DNA of 64,000 nt from a bacterium (GTDB lineage: Bacteria > Pseudomonadota > Gammaproteobacteria > Burkholderiales > Thiobacillaceae), in assembly GCA_009772925.1 (NCBI GenBank), contig WOUQ01000006.1, forward strand, positions 124,001 to 188,000, in the 5' to 3' direction. The position numbers and the translations under genes were made by a program. Shown piece by piece: positions 36,952 to 47,228 of this stretch (the stretch's first letter is position 1; every line of letters starts with the position of its first letter). The notes beneath the pieces are model-generated. The model was not told the DNA's origin, ran no database searches, and saw only the letters and a list, made by a program, of their open reading frames with translations.

Positions 36952-38439
36952 TCAACGCCGGTTTCGCAGGCCGGCCTCGATGCGTTCGCACAGGGTCTTC
37001 AGGATCTGGATGCGGGCGTGGTACTTGTCGTTGGCCGGGACCAGGGTCCAGGGCGCAATTTCCGTGCTGGTCTTGTCGACCATGTCGCACACCGCCTGTT
37101 CGTAGGCGGGCCATTTCTCGCGATTGCGCCAGTCGTCCGGGGTGATCTTGTAACGCTTGAAACCGGTGGCTTCGCGTTCCCGGAAGCGCTTGAGCTGTTC
37201 CTCCTCGCTGACTGACAGCCAGAACTTCACCAGCACCACGCGGTGTTCGACCAGTTGCGCCTCGAACTCGTTGATTTCTCTATAGGCCCGCCGCCAGTCG
37301 CGCTCGGCGCAGTAGCCTTCCACCCGTTCCACCAGTACGCGGCCGTACCAGGAACGGTCGAACATCGCGAGGCGGCCGCGCCGCGGGATGTGCCGCCAGA
37401 AACGCCACAGATAGGGCTGGGCCTTCTCCTCGTCGCTCGGCGCGGCGATGGGAATGACCTGGTAGCGCCGCGCGTCGAGGGCGCCGGTGATGCGGCGGAT
37501 GGCGCCGCCCTTGCCGGCAGCGTCGTGGCCCTCGAACACACAGACCACGGAGAGTTTGGCGAAGCGCTTGTCGCGGGTGAGCAGGTTGAGGCGGCCCTGC
37601 CAGGTTTCCAGTTGTTGCTGATACGCGGCCTTGGGTAGGCTGGCGGTCAGATCCAGGGCCCTCAGGATGTTGAGCTGGTCGACCGCCGGCGCCATCGGCT
37701 GGGCGGGTGTTTCGACGGCGACCGCAGGCCGGTCCAGGCGCTTGCGTATCGCTTCCAGGAGGATGCGGCTGAACATCAGTTCACGATAGCGGACATCCGC
37801 CCCCTCGATGATGTGCCAGGGCGCGTGCGCGGTGCCGGTCACGCGCAGCGACTGCGAGCAGACCTGCGCGAACCGGTCGTACAGCTTGAAATGGTGCCAG
37901 TCGCGCTCGGTGACGCGCCAGCGGGTGCGGGGATCCTTTTCCAGGGCGAGCAGGCGTTTTTTCTGCCCGGCCTTGGACAGGTGGAACCAGAACTTGAGGA
38001 TCAGGGCGCCTTCGTCGCTGAGCATGCGCTCGAAACGCACGTTGCGCTCCATGGCTTCGGCCAGGGCGGCATTGCTGGTTTCACCGTAGACACGGTGCAG
38101 GATCGGCAGGCTGTACCAGGATCCCTGAAACACGCCGATCTTGCCCTTGGCCGGCAGTTCGCGCCAGAACCGCCACATGGGCGGGCGGTCGCGTTCCTCG
38201 TCGGACATTTCCCCCATGCCGTGGGTTTCGATGTGGCGCGGGTCGAGCCAGGCGTTGAGCTGCTGCACGCACTCACTGCGCCCGGCCCCGTCGACCCCGC
38301 CGACCAGGATGACGACCTGGAATCCGCGCTGGCTAATCAGGTCGTATTGCGCGTCGAGCAGGGCTTCCCGCAGGACCGGCACTTCCCGTTCATAGGTTTC
38401 CTTGTCGACCTTGTGGCCGAGTTCCGCGGATTCGAACAT
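36952..38439 (-). CDS. pap: Polyphosphate:AMP phosphotransferase (double PPK2 domain)
   Basis: A 495-residue protein with two PPK2-type domains, the arrangement of Pap enzymes (class II PPK2) that make ADP from AMP and polyphosphate. The C-terminal domain (about 270-490) has an intact Walker A GHDAAGKGG, MFDRSWYGRVLVERV and a lid with GFKRYKITPDDW. The N-terminal domain (about 20-250) has a changed loop GGVDGAGRSE and is probably inactive or regulatory, as is usual. It may help maintain nucleotide pools from polyphosphate reserves. Confidence 0.92.
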   Translation of the reverse strand: MFESAELGHKVDKETYEREVPVLREALLDAQYDLISQRGFQVVILVGGVDGAGRSECVQQLNAWLDPRHIETHGMGEMSDEERDRPPMWRFWRELPAKGKIGVFQGSWYSLPILHRVYGETSNAALAEAMERNVRFERMLSDEGALILKFWFHLSKAGQKKRLLALEKDPRTRWRVTERDWHHFKLYDRFAQVCSQSLRVTGTAHAPWHIIEGADVRYRELMFSRILLEAIRKRLDRPAVAVETPAQPMAPAVDQLNILRALDLTASLPKAAYQQQLETWQGRLNLLTRDKRFAKLSVVCVFEGHDAAGKGGAIRRITGALDARRYQVIPIAAPSDEEKAQPYLWRFWRHIPRRGRLAMFDRSWYGRVLVERVEGYCAERDWRRAYREINEFEAQLVEHRVVLVKFWLSVSEEEQLKRFREREATGFKRYKITPDDWRNREKWPAYEQAVCDMVDKTSTEIAPWTLVPANDKYHARIQILKTLCERIEAGLRNRR

Positions 38440-38526
38440 GGCTTCCCTTTCGCGACCCGCCCATAAGGGCGTGTGCAGGATAACGACACGAGCGGTCCGC
38501 TACTTGAGCGCGACCCCGGGGCCCCC

Positions 38527-39609
38527 TCACTTCGCGTAATAGAGGAAATTCGCGTAGGAGGCTTCCGCAACCTTGAACCATTCGAACTGCAGATCGCGGA
38601 ACTTCTTCCAGTCGCCGTAGATGCGCGCGAAGCTGGGGTTCTTCGCGGCCTCCGCGTCGTACATGGCGAGCGCGGTGTTGCGCGCGGCTTCCATGATGTC
38701 CTTGGGAAACGGCCGCAGGCGGGCGCCCTGCTTCAGCAGCCGCGCGAGGGCCAGCGGATTGCGATGGTCGTATTCCGCCAGCATGACCACGTTGGCCTCG
38801 GCACAGGCCGCCTCGAAGGCGGCCCGGTAGGCCTCGGGCAAGGCGTTCCATTTCGCCAGGTTGACGTAGAAGGACAGTTGCGGCCCCCCCTCCCACCAGC
38901 CGGGGTAGTAGTAATACTTGGCGATCTTGTGGAAACCCAGCTTCTCGTCGTCGTGCGGCCCCACCCATTCGGTGGCGTCCAGGGCGCCGCGTTCCAGGGC
39001 CGGGTAGATGTCGCTGCCGGCCAGGGTCTGCGGCACCGCGCCCAGCTTCGCCATGATCTGCCCGCCGATGCCGGGAATGCGGATCTTCAGGCCTTTCAGG
39101 TCGGCCAGGGACTTGACTTCGCGACGGTACCAGCCGCCCATCTGCGCGCCGGTGTTGCCGCCCGGGAACTGGATGATGTTGTACTGCCTGAACAACTCGC
39201 GCATCGCCTGCAGGCCGCCGCCCGCGTACATCCAGGCGTTCTGCTGGCGTGCGGTGAGGCCGAAGGGCAGGGCGCAGTCGAAGGCGAAGGCCATGTTCTT
39301 GCCGACGTAGTAGTAGCTGGCCGTGTGCCCGCATTCGACGGTGCCGTTCTGTACCGCGTCCATGACTTGCAGCCCGGGTACCAGATCGCCGCCGGCGAAG
39401 ACGCGGATCTGGAACTTGCCGCCGGTGAGCTGACGCAACCGCTCGGCCAGGCGCTCGCCGGCGCCATAGATGGTGTCCAGGCTCTTCGGGAAACTGGAGG
39501 CCAGGCGCCAGCGGATGGCGGGGCCATCGGCGAAGGCGCGCGGGGCGAGGCTGGCGGTGGCGGCGCCCAGGGCGACGCCGGCGCCACGCAGGAATGCGCG
39601 TCGGTGCAT
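38527..39609 (-). CDS. dctP: TRAP transporter solute-binding protein (DctP, TakP-like)
   Basis: Periplasmic binding protein of 360 residues. The N-terminus MHRRAFLRGAGVALGAA resembles a Tat signal, cleaved near APRAFA. GGNTGAQMGGWYRREVKSLADLKGLKIRIPG and ALDATEWVGPHDDEKLGFHKIAKYYYYPGWWEGG match the TakP group, whose studied members bind 2-oxoacids such as pyruvate; ligand assignment here is inference. The dctQM permease genes lie 2.9 kb away on the other strand and are the only TRAP permease in the window. Confidence 0.9.
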   Translation of the reverse strand: MHRRAFLRGAGVALGAATASLAPRAFADGPAIRWRLASSFPKSLDTIYGAGERLAERLRQLTGGKFQIRVFAGGDLVPGLQVMDAVQNGTVECGHTASYYYVGKNMAFAFDCALPFGLTARQQNAWMYAGGGLQAMRELFRQYNIIQFPGGNTGAQMGGWYRREVKSLADLKGLKIRIPGIGGQIMAKLGAVPQTLAGSDIYPALERGALDATEWVGPHDDEKLGFHKIAKYYYYPGWWEGGPQLSFYVNLAKWNALPEAYRAAFEAACAEANVVMLAEYDHRNPLALARLLKQGARLRPFPKDIMEAARNTALAMYDAEAAKNPSFARIYGDWKKFRDLQFEWFKVAEASYANFLYYAK

Positions 39610-39642
39610 GCAGGGTTCTCCGCGGTCGAGGCTGGAAGGAGG

Positions 39643-40083
39643 TCAGGCCGTGGCGGCGGTGCCCGGCCGGATGCGCACGATGATATCCACGCTCTCGGTC
39701 AGCATGCCCCGTGGCGGTTCGGGCAGGCCATGGATGCTGAGATCGGTGGCGGGAATGTCGATGAGTTCGCCGCTGTGGGTATCGTAGAAGTGGTGGTGCG
39801 GCGTGGTGTTGGGGTCGAAGAAGGCCTTGTCGGGATCGACGATGACTTCGCGGATCAGCTTTTTATCCAGAAACAGCCGCAGGGTGTTGTAGACGGTGGC
39901 CTTCGAGGTTTCGCTGTGCCGGCGGTTGACGAGAGCCATGATCTGCTCCGCCGACAGGTGTTCGCAGCGCGAGAACAGCACCTGGGCGATCTCGATGCGC
40001 TGGTGGGTCGGCGTGATGTCATGGGCGCGCAACAGGTCCGTGAGGTGTTCACGGGAGAGTACGGGGATGGGCGTGCTGGTCAT
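39643..40083 (-). CDS. Fur-family transcriptional regulator (Irr/PerR-like, no structural Zn cysteines)
   Basis: A 146-residue Fur-superfamily regulator: winged helix (about 10-85; RIEIAQVLFSRCEHLSAEQI, SKATVYNTLRLFLDKKLI) and dimerisation domain. The metal-sensing segment reads TPHHHFYDTHSGELIDIP. The usual CXXC that binds structural zinc is absent and a triple His is present, as in Irr-like proteins that respond to iron or haem state. It lies between dctP and roxA, 33 bases upstream of dctP on the same strand. GAAGCATTC at 40106-40114, just upstream of the start, is a short dyad that could be an autoregulatory site. Confidence 0.85.
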   Translation of the reverse strand: MTSTPIPVLSREHLTDLLRAHDITPTHQRIEIAQVLFSRCEHLSAEQIMALVNRRHSETSKATVYNTLRLFLDKKLIREVIVDPDKAFFDPNTTPHHHFYDTHSGELIDIPATDLSIHGLPEPPRGMLTESVDIIVRIRPGTAATA

Positions 40084-40136
40084 GGCAGGCGGCGATCACG
40101 AGGTTGAAGCATTCTAGTAACAAAAATATACACGGT

Positions 40137-41276
40137 CTAATCGCGCGCCGACGCGGCGCGCAGGTAGCCGGCCACATACCAGGCGTGCAGCAGAGCCAGC
40201 AGGCTCTCCGTGTGCTCGCCCGGCGGCAGCCGGCGGTGGTCGGCCAGTTGGCGCAGGGCGGGCAGCAGGGCGGGCGCGGCCTCGACGCGTTCACCGTTCA
40301 TGAAGAAGGTGCGCGCGCTGAACAGGCAGCGACTGCGCGCGTCCAGCGCCACCCCGGAAACGGCGACGCGCCGCGCGAAGGCGGCCGGCGACAGCGGACG
40401 CGTTGGCGGGTCGAAGAACACATGGGCCTTGGGTTCGCTGAGATAGCGGCCGAGGAAGTCGACGATGTCGGCGCGGCCCCAGCGCAGGGAATCCACCACC
40501 TCAGCCGCCCAGTCCACCAGCTCGTCCGGCAGCCGGGCCGGGTGTCGGGGCCTGCGCAAGCCGGGATCCGCATACATGCCCTCGATTTCCAGGGTGTCCT
40601 GCAGGTGGTGGAGGAACTCGCCGACGATTTCCTGCGCCTTGGGCGCACGGAAGCCCACCGACCAGGTCATGCAGTCGCCCAGGGCGATGCCGTTGTGGGC
40701 GAAGCGCGGCGGCAGGTAGAGCAGGTCGCCCGGTTCCAGTTCCCAGGATTGCTCGGCCCGGAAATTGCGCAGGATGCGCAGGGGAGCGCCCTCCACCAGC
40801 GCCAGATCGCCCTGGCCATTGATTTCCCAGCGCCGGCGGCCCAGACCCTGGATGAGAAACACGTCGTAGGAATCGAAATGCGGTCCGACGCCGCCGCCGT
40901 CCGGGGCGACGCTGACCATCAGGTCGTCCAGGCGGGCGTGCGGCACGAAATCGAAGGCATGCAGCAGGCGGTCGCCCTCGGGCAACAGGTGGTTCACCCC
41001 GGAAACCAGCAGGCTCCAGCCGCGTGCCGGCAGGGCGTCGAGCTCCTCGCGCGTGAACGGGCCGTGCTGCAGCCGCCAGCGCCCGCGCTGGTGGCGCACC
41101 AGCCGGCTCTCGGCGTCGTCGCGGCAGGCTAGGGCGGAGAGCCCGTCGCGGTCGAGCCAGTCGCCGAAGCCGGGCAGGGCCTGGCGCACCAGCAGGGGAC
41201 GTTTCTGCCAGTACTCGGCGAGGAAGGTGGATGGGGGAATGCCGCCGAGCAGGCGGCGGAGGGAGAAATCCCGCAT
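40137..41276 (-). CDS. roxA: RoxA/YcfD-like cupin (JmjC) ribosomal protein hydroxylase
   Basis: Iron and 2-oxoglutarate dependent oxygenase of 379 residues; characterised homologues hydroxylate an Arg of ribosomal protein L16. Opening LLGGIPPSTFLAEYWQKRPLLVRQALPGF, iron-binding HFDSYDVF (HXD) and second His in FAHNG, with WEINGQGD and ELEPGDLLYLPPRF between them. The C-terminal winged helix (about 260-379) is present. ATG 41276 fits the family; ATG 41312 adds twelve residues and has a GAGGG site. The frame runs on upstream with no stop but that part is antisense to other genes. Confidence 0.85.
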   Translation of the reverse strand: MRDFSLRRLLGGIPPSTFLAEYWQKRPLLVRQALPGFGDWLDRDGLSALACRDDAESRLVRHQRGRWRLQHGPFTREELDALPARGWSLLVSGVNHLLPEGDRLLHAFDFVPHARLDDLMVSVAPDGGGVGPHFDSYDVFLIQGLGRRRWEINGQGDLALVEGAPLRILRNFRAEQSWELEPGDLLYLPPRFAHNGIALGDCMTWSVGFRAPKAQEIVGEFLHHLQDTLEIEGMYADPGLRRPRHPARLPDELVDWAAEVVDSLRWGRADIVDFLGRYLSEPKAHVFFDPPTRPLSPAAFARRVAVSGVALDARSRCLFSARTFFMNGERVEAAPALLPALRQLADHRRLPPGEHTESLLALLHAWYVAGYLRAASARD

Positions 41277-41311
41277 GCAAAAGCCTTGGCGGGAGGCGGC
41301 GCGTTTGCTCA

Positions 41312-41317
41312 TATAAT
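41312..41317 (+). promoter_or_regulatory. Promoter -10 box of the peroxiredoxin gene
   Basis: An exact TATAAT lies 32 bases before the peroxiredoxin ATG, in the short region divergent from roxA. No good -35 sits at 17 bases; TTGGCG at 41286-41291 is 20 bases away. Confidence 0.5.
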
Positions 41318-41348
41318 GCCCTCGGCATTTTTCCCAGGAGCGGACCCC

Positions 41349-41810
41349 ATGCTGCACATCGGCGACAAGGCGCCCGATTTCGAACTGCCCGACGCGGACA
41401 TGACCATCGCCAAGCTTTCGGATTACCGCGGCAAACCGTTCGTGCTGTTTTTCTACGTGCGCGATGATACGCCGGGCTGCACCACCCAGGCCATCGAGTT
41501 CAGCGATCTGGAAGGCGACTATGCCGCGCTGGGCTGCGCGGTGGCCGGCGTGTCGCGCGACGACTGCATCCGCCACGGCGCCTTCCGCGACAAGCACGGC
41601 ATCACCGTGCGTCTGCTGGCGGACAAGGACGGCGGCGTCTGCCAGGCCTACGGCGTCGTCGTCCAGCGCGAGGTGGACGGCGTGTCGCGCGAAGGCATCA
41701 ACCGCAGCACCTTCATCATCGACGGTGGCGGCCGGATTCGCCATATCCTGCAGAACGTGACGCCCAAGGGGCATGCCGCGGAAATTCTCAAACTCGTCAA
41801 GGAGCTGTGA
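41349..41810 (+). CDS. bcp: Peroxiredoxin (Bcp/PrxQ type)
   Basis: Thiol peroxidase of 153 residues. The peroxidatic Cys is in DDTPGCTTQAIEF (about residue 45). CAVAGVSRDDC has later Cys residues that may act in recycling. LHIGDKAPDFELPDAD and NRSTFIIDGGGRIRHI are family features. The start is ATG 41349 with AGGAGCGG upstream; the in-frame extension above it overlaps the promoter. It is followed immediately by the SlyD-like gene, probably one transcript. Confidence 0.92.
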   Translation: MLHIGDKAPDFELPDADMTIAKLSDYRGKPFVLFFYVRDDTPGCTTQAIEFSDLEGDYAALGCAVAGVSRDDCIRHGAFRDKHGITVRLLADKDGGVCQAYGVVVQREVDGVSREGINRSTFIIDGGGRIRHILQNVTPKGHAAEILKLVKEL

Positions 41811-42296
41811 GTGCTGATCGCCAAGGACACCGTGGTCACCCTGACCTACCAACTGACGACCCTCGACGGCGAACTGCTGGAGGAGGCCACCGACGCCGCC
41901 CCCGCGTTGTATCTGCACGGTGGTTACGACGGCATCTTTCCCAAGGTCGAGGCGGCCCTCGAGGGCCAGGGTGCCGGCGCCGAACTGGATCTGGCGCTGG
42001 AGCCGGAAGACGCCTTCGGCGAATACGACGCCGAACTGGTGCGGGTGGAGCCGGCCGAGCTGTTCCCGTCCGAGGTGCACGTCGGCATGCAGCTGGAAGG
42101 TTCCAGCGAGGACGGCCACCACGTCATGCTCTACACCGTCACCGACGTGGCCGAGGGCAAGGTGGTGGTGGATGGCAACCATCCCCTGGCCGGCCAGAGC
42201 CTGCGCCTGAAGTGCGTGGTCAGCGAGGTGCGCGCTGCCCTGCCTGAGGAGGTGGCGCATGGCCATGTGCATGGCCCGCACGGTCACCAGCATTGA
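41811..42296 (+). CDS. slyD: FKBP-type prolyl isomerase, SlyD-like
   Basis: A 161-residue FKBP with SlyD order: short FKBP start (TVVTLTYQLTTLDGELLEE), YLHGGYDGIFPKVEAALEGQ, the inserted flap domain (PEDAFGEYDAELVRVEPAEL ... LYTVTDV) and a His-rich C-terminus (HGHVHGPHGHQH) that can bind nickel. GTG start at 41811 directly follows the bcp stop. Likely a cytosolic chaperone/isomerase; a role in metal supply is possible but not shown. Confidence 0.92.
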   Translation: MLIAKDTVVTLTYQLTTLDGELLEEATDAAPALYLHGGYDGIFPKVEAALEGQGAGAELDLALEPEDAFGEYDAELVRVEPAELFPSEVHVGMQLEGSSEDGHHVMLYTVTDVAEGKVVVDGNHPLAGQSLRLKCVVSEVRAALPEEVAHGHVHGPHGHQH

Positions 42297-42318
42297 CCAA
42301 CCCGCGCGGGTGATCAGG

Positions 42319-42324
42319 TAAAAT
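42319..42324 (+). promoter_or_regulatory. Possible promoter -10 box of accA
   Basis: TAAAAT 30 bases upstream of the accA ATG. A TTGACC at 42293-42298 overlaps the slyD stop but the spacing (20) is longer than ideal. Confidence 0.35.
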
Positions 42325-42353
42325 GCCTGCCCCTTGCCCGAGCCCGAGTCATC

Positions 42354-43319
42354 ATGAAAGTCACCTTCCTCGACTTTGAGCAGCCCATCGCCGAACTGGA
42401 GGCGAAGATTGAGGAGCTGTCCGAAGTCCGCGGCGATCCGGCCCTGGATATCTCCGAGGAAATCGAGCGGCTGCGCAAGAAGAGCGCGGCGCTGACCAAA
42501 CAAATCTACGGCAAGCTCAACGCCTGGCAGATCTCCCAGGTCGCTCGCCATCCGCAGCGGCCCTACGCGCTGGACTACATCCAGGGCCTGTTCAGCGAAT
42601 TCGAGGAACTGCACGGCGATCGCGCCTTCGCCGACGATCCCGCCATCGTCGGCGGCCTGGCCCGTTTCGAGGGTGAACCGGTGGTCGTCATCGGCCACCA
42701 GAAGGGGCGCGATACCAAGGAACGCCAGTACCGCAACTTCGGCATGCCGCGACCGGAAGGCTATCGCAAGGCCCTGCGGCTGATGCGCCTGGCGGAGAAG
42801 TTCCGCCTGCCGGTTTTCACCTTCATCGACACCCCCGGCGCCTATCCCGGCATCGACGCCGAGGAGCGCGGCCAGTCCGAGGCCATTGCCCGCAACCTGT
42901 ACGTGATGGCGGAACTGAAAACCCCCGTCATCTGTACCGTCATCGGCGAGGGGGGGTCCGGCGGCGCCCTGGCCATCGGCGTGGGTGACGCGATTGTCAT
43001 GCTGCAGTACGCCACCTATTCGGTGATCTCGCCGGAAGGATGCGCCTCGATTCTCTGGAAAAGCGCGGAGAAGGCGCCACAGGCCGCGGAATCGCTGGGC
43101 ATCACTGCCACCAAGCTGAAAGCCCTGGGCCTGGTCGATCACATCGTCGGCGAACCCCTGGGTGGTGCCCACCGCGAGCCCGAGGCCATGCTGGAGAGCC
43201 TGCGTGCGACCCTGTCGGAGGTGCTTGCCGGCCTGCGCGAGCGCCCCCTCAATACCCTGCTGAACGATCGCTACGCCCGCCTGATGGCCTATGGCAAGTT
43301 CAAGGAAGGGCGGGCCTGA
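42354..43319 (+). CDS. accA: Acetyl-CoA carboxylase carboxyltransferase subunit alpha
   Basis: Alpha half of the carboxyltransferase that makes malonyl-CoA for fatty acid synthesis. The 321-residue protein is full length. Family stretches: [73 protein letters not shown] and [15 protein letters not shown]. tilS overlaps its last 29 bases, an order found in many proteobacteria. Confidence 0.97.
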   Translation: MKVTFLDFEQPIAELEAKIEELSEVRGDPALDISEEIERLRKKSAALTKQIYGKLNAWQISQVARHPQRPYALDYIQGLFSEFEELHGDRAFADDPAIVGGLARFEGEPVVVIGHQKGRDTKERQYRNFGMPRPEGYRKALRLMRLAEKFRLPVFTFIDTPGAYPGIDAEERGQSEAIARNLYVMAELKTPVICTVIGEGGSGGALAIGVGDAIVMLQYATYSVISPEGCASILWKSAEKAPQAAESLGITATKLKALGLVDHIVGEPLGGAHREPEAMLESLRATLSEVLAGLRERPLNTLLNDRYARLMAYGKFKEGRA

Positions 43320-44694
43320 GTCCACTCCCGCCGCGCCCGCCGCGATTGCCGGCGCGGGCGCCGACAGGTCTCTTGAGGAGACTGCCGGCCTGATCGATCT
43401 GGTCTCCGCCTGTCTGGAAAGCCACCTGCCCGCCGCGGGGCGCCTGGTGGTGGGGTATTCGGGCGGACTGGATTCCAGCGTGCTGCTGCATCTGCTCGCC
43501 GACCTGCGCGCGCGGCGCGGATTTACCCTCGCCGCCGTGTATGTGCACCATGGCCTGTCCCCGCAAGCCGACGACTGGGCGCGGCACTGCGCGCGGGTGT
43601 GTGGCGCTCTCGATGTCCCCCTGCAAGTGGCGCGGGTCGAGGTGCGCAAGCGCGGCGAAGGTCTGGAGGCCGCCGCGCGGGCGGCCCGCTACGCGGTATT
43701 CGCCGACATCGACGCCGATGCCGTGGCCCTGGCGCATCACCGCGACGACCAGGCCGAGACGGTGCTCGCGCAACTGCTGCGCGGCGGCGGCGCCAAGGGC
43801 CTGGCGGCGATGCCTGCCTGCCGTCGCCTGCAGGCAGGTGGCCCGTTGCTGCTGCGCCCGCTGTTGTCGGCGCCGCGCGCCCATATCGCCGCCTGGGCGC
43901 GCGCGCGCCGCCTGTGCTGGGTGGAGGACGAAAGCAACCTGCACACCCACCTGGCTCGCAACCTGCTGCGGCACCAGGTGCTGCCGCTGCTGGAGACGCG
44001 CTTTGCCGCGCCGGGCGCGACCCTGGCGCGGGCGGCCGAACGCTTCGCCGAGACCGCGGCGTTGCTGGACGACCTGGCCGATCTCGACGCCGGCGCGGTG
44101 CTCACGCCGGAGGGCCTGAGCATCGCCGCGCTGGCCGGCCTCTCGCCGGCGCGCGCACGCAACCTTCTGCGCCGTCGCCTGGAACTGGCGGGTGCCGATC
44201 TGCATGCCGAAGCCCTGCGCGAGGGCCTGCGGCAACTGCTGGAGGCGCGCCGGGACGCGCGGGTGATGGTGGACTTCGGGACGGTGGGCCTGCGCCGCCA
44301 TCGCGGCCTCGCCCGCATCGTGCCGAGCGCGCGCGTCGTCGCGCCGGCCGGGGCGCTGTGGACGTGGGACGGTGAGGCGGTGCTGGAACTGGGCGACGCT
44401 GGTGGATTGCGTTTCACGCCGGCGCACGGTGCCGGCGTCAGGCTGGAGCCGGGGCCGGTGACCGTACGTCTGCGGCGCGGCGGCGAGCGTTTGCGCACCG
44501 CTCCCGACCGGCCGCGGCGGCCGCTCAAGGATCTGCTGCGCGAGGCGGGCATCCCGCCCTGGCGCCGGCAGCACCTGCCCCTGGTCTACGTCGGCGAGCG
44601 TCTGGCCTGGGTGGCGGAGATCGGCGCCGACGCCGAATTCCTGGCCAGCAGTGACCAGCCCGGCTGGCTTATTTTGCCGTGCTCGCCGGCGTGA
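43291..44694 (+). CDS. tilS: tRNA(Ile)-lysidine synthase
   Basis: Modifies C34 of tRNA-Ile(CAU) to lysidine so that it reads AUA. PP-loop [48 protein letters not shown] and [11 protein letters not shown] mark TilS; the C-terminal domain includes [26 protein letters not shown]. Length 467 residues. ATG 43291 lies inside accA; the first 40 residues are not conserved, so the real start may be later. The 3' end overlaps the convergent SPOR gene by 26 bases. Confidence 0.92.
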   Translation: MASSRKGGPESTPAAPAAIAGAGADRSLEETAGLIDLVSACLESHLPAAGRLVVGYSGGLDSSVLLHLLADLRARRGFTLAAVYVHHGLSPQADDWARHCARVCGALDVPLQVARVEVRKRGEGLEAAARAARYAVFADIDADAVALAHHRDDQAETVLAQLLRGGGAKGLAAMPACRRLQAGGPLLLRPLLSAPRAHIAAWARARRLCWVEDESNLHTHLARNLLRHQVLPLLETRFAAPGATLARAAERFAETAALLDDLADLDAGAVLTPEGLSIAALAGLSPARARNLLRRRLELAGADLHAEALREGLRQLLEARRDARVMVDFGTVGLRRHRGLARIVPSARVVAPAGALWTWDGEAVLELGDAGGLRFTPAHGAGVRLEPGPVTVRLRRGGERLRTAPDRPRRPLKDLLREAGIPPWRRQHLPLVYVGERLAWVAEIGADAEFLASSDQPGWLILPCSPA

Positions 44695-45316
44695 TCAGCG
44701 GCGTGTAGCCGAGTCGTCGCATTTCCACCTGGGCTTTCTCGGCTTCCTGACGGTTGCGGAAGGGCCCCAGATGGACACGGGCCTCCAGCTGGGCGCGAAT
44801 TCCCTGTTTGGCAAGCCGCTCCACCAGTTCACGCGCATTGTCCGGATTGCTGAACACGCCCAACTGCACCACGAAACCCTTGCCGGCCGGCACAGGCTCC
44901 GCCTGCGCTGGAGGCGGGGCTGGCGTGGCTGGGGCCTTGGCGGCGGGGGCGCCAGGAGCCGCCGCCGGCGGGCGCGGCGGGGTTGGTGCCGGCGACGGCG
45001 GACTCGGCAGATTGCTCACTTTGGGCGGTGGTGGCGGCGCCTCGGGCTGTGCGGGCGGCGCCGGGGGCACTCCCTCTGCCGTGGCAGGTGGCACGGGTGG
45101 CTCGGCCTGCGGCGGCACCACGTCGGTGGGCGGTGCCGGCACGATCGGCGCGGGAATCGCGTCGGGCCTGGCGGCTACCGACGGCTTCTTTCCGTCCTGG
45201 TCCAGCCACCACAGGCCGGCCAGGGCGACGGCGGTCACCAGCCCGGCCACGCCCAAGCGCAGCAATGCTTTCCTGCGAACATCCTCTTGTTCCGGGGACC
45301 TGTCCTCGGCGGCCAT
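44669..45316 (-). CDS. SPOR-domain membrane protein
   Basis: A 215-residue protein: cytosolic N-terminus, one membrane helix ([18 protein letters not shown], about 21-38), a long Pro/Ala-rich linker (about 50-135) and a C-terminal SPOR domain ([39 protein letters not shown]) that binds glycan strands lacking stem peptides, usually at the septum. Probably an FtsN/DedD-type division or wall protein. It is convergent with tilS (26-bp overlap) and divergent from ndk. Confidence 0.86.
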   Translation of the reverse strand: MAAEDRSPEQEDVRRKALLRLGVAGLVTAVALAGLWWLDQDGKKPSVAARPDAIPAPIVPAPPTDVVPPQAEPPVPPATAEGVPPAPPAQPEAPPPPPKVSNLPSPPSPAPTPPRPPAAAPGAPAAKAPATPAPPPAQAEPVPAGKGFVVQLGVFSNPDNARELVERLAKQGIRAQLEARVHLGPFRNRQEAEKAQVEMRRLGYTPLITPASTAK

Positions 45317-45483
45317 TCCTGTCTCCTCGCGGTGGCTCGTTCGACGCCCATGTGCGGCGCATCGCCTTTATTTTAGGGGCGTTTCGTGGTAAGGTGCGCG
45401 CGCTTTTTTCCAAGTATTTTCAAAGCCTTCGCTCGGCTTTGCAGCCTTCATCCCGCTTCCCACCCCTCCCGGAGAATTCCCAA

Positions 45484-45909
45484 GTGGCTATCGAACGCAC
45501 CCTGTCCATCGTCAAACCCGACGCCGTCGCCAAGAACGTCATCGGCAAGATCTATTCCCGCTTCGAATCCAACGGCCTGAAGATCGTCGCCGCCCGCATG
45601 GCCCACCTGTCGCGGACCGAGGCCGAAGGCTTCTACGCCGTGCACAAGGGTCGTCCCTTCTTCAACGATCTGGTCGAATTCATGACCTCCGGCCCGGTGA
45701 TGATCCAGGTGCTGGAAGGCGACAATGCCATCGCCAAGAACCGCGAACTGATGGGCGCCACCGATCCCAAGAAGGCCGAGGCCGGCACCATCCGCGCCGA
45801 CTTCGCCTCCAGCATCGACGCCAACGCCGTGCACGGTTCCGACGCGCCGGAAACCGCCGCCGTGGAAATCGCCTATTTCTTCCCGGCCTCCCAGGTCTAT
45901 TCGCGCTGA
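45484..45909 (+). CDS. ndk: Nucleoside-diphosphate kinase
   Basis: Balances NTP and dNTP pools. The 141-residue product has [20 protein letters not shown], the P-loop-like [16 protein letters not shown] and the active His in [16 protein letters not shown]. The start is GTG 45484, with GGAGAATTCCCAA upstream; the open frame above is not coding. First gene of the ndk-rlmN-pilF-rodZ-ispG-hisS-yfgM-bamB-der series. Confidence 0.97.
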   Translation: MAIERTLSIVKPDAVAKNVIGKIYSRFESNGLKIVAARMAHLSRTEAEGFYAVHKGRPFFNDLVEFMTSGPVMIQVLEGDNAIAKNRELMGATDPKKAEAGTIRADFASSIDANAVHGSDAPETAAVEIAYFFPASQVYSR

Positions 45910-45922
45910 TCCGGCCACTCCG

Positions 45923-47004
<1,082 letters not shown>

Positions 47005-47008
<4 letters not shown>

Positions 47009-47118
47009 GCAGGAAGCAGGGGCCCCGCGCAGCGGGGATGCGACCGTCCGCGAGTGCCGCTTGCCGCCGACGCGATGACGAAAGCGTGACCACTCACCTG
47101 AACGAGGTGGCGGCATGA
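47005..47118 (+). CDS. Possible 37-residue ORF in repeat unit 1
   Basis: Starts [18 protein letters not shown] and ends NEVAA. ATG 47005 overlaps the rlmN stop and the stop overlaps the next ATG, both by ATGA. The last residues mimic the RlmN C-terminus (MEVAA). Basic, no membrane segment, no homology recognised. It may only relay ribosomes to pilF. Confidence 0.35.
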
Positions 47119-47228
47119 GCAGGAAGCAGGGGCCCCGCGCAGCGGGGATGCGACCGTCCGCGAGTGCCGCTTGCCGCCGACGCGGGGTGGATCTCGCCAC
47201 CACTTACCTGACCGAGGCGGCCGCATGA
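47115..47228 (+). CDS. Possible 37-residue ORF in repeat unit 2
   Basis: First 23 residues identical to the ORF in unit 1 ([18 protein letters not shown] at the start); the tail differs (GVDLATTYLTEAAA) but keeps the length and frame. The stop overlaps the pilF ATG at 47225. A GAGGTGGC box precedes the start. Conservation of length despite tail changes is suggestive, not proof, of translation. Confidence 0.35.
   Translation: MSRKQGPRAAGMRPSASAACRRRGVDLATTYLTEAAA

Noticed and set aside
41277-43649. Minus-strand extension of the RoxA frame to 1170 codons
   Set aside because: The part beyond 41276-41312 is antisense to bcp, slyD and accA and has no recognisable domain.
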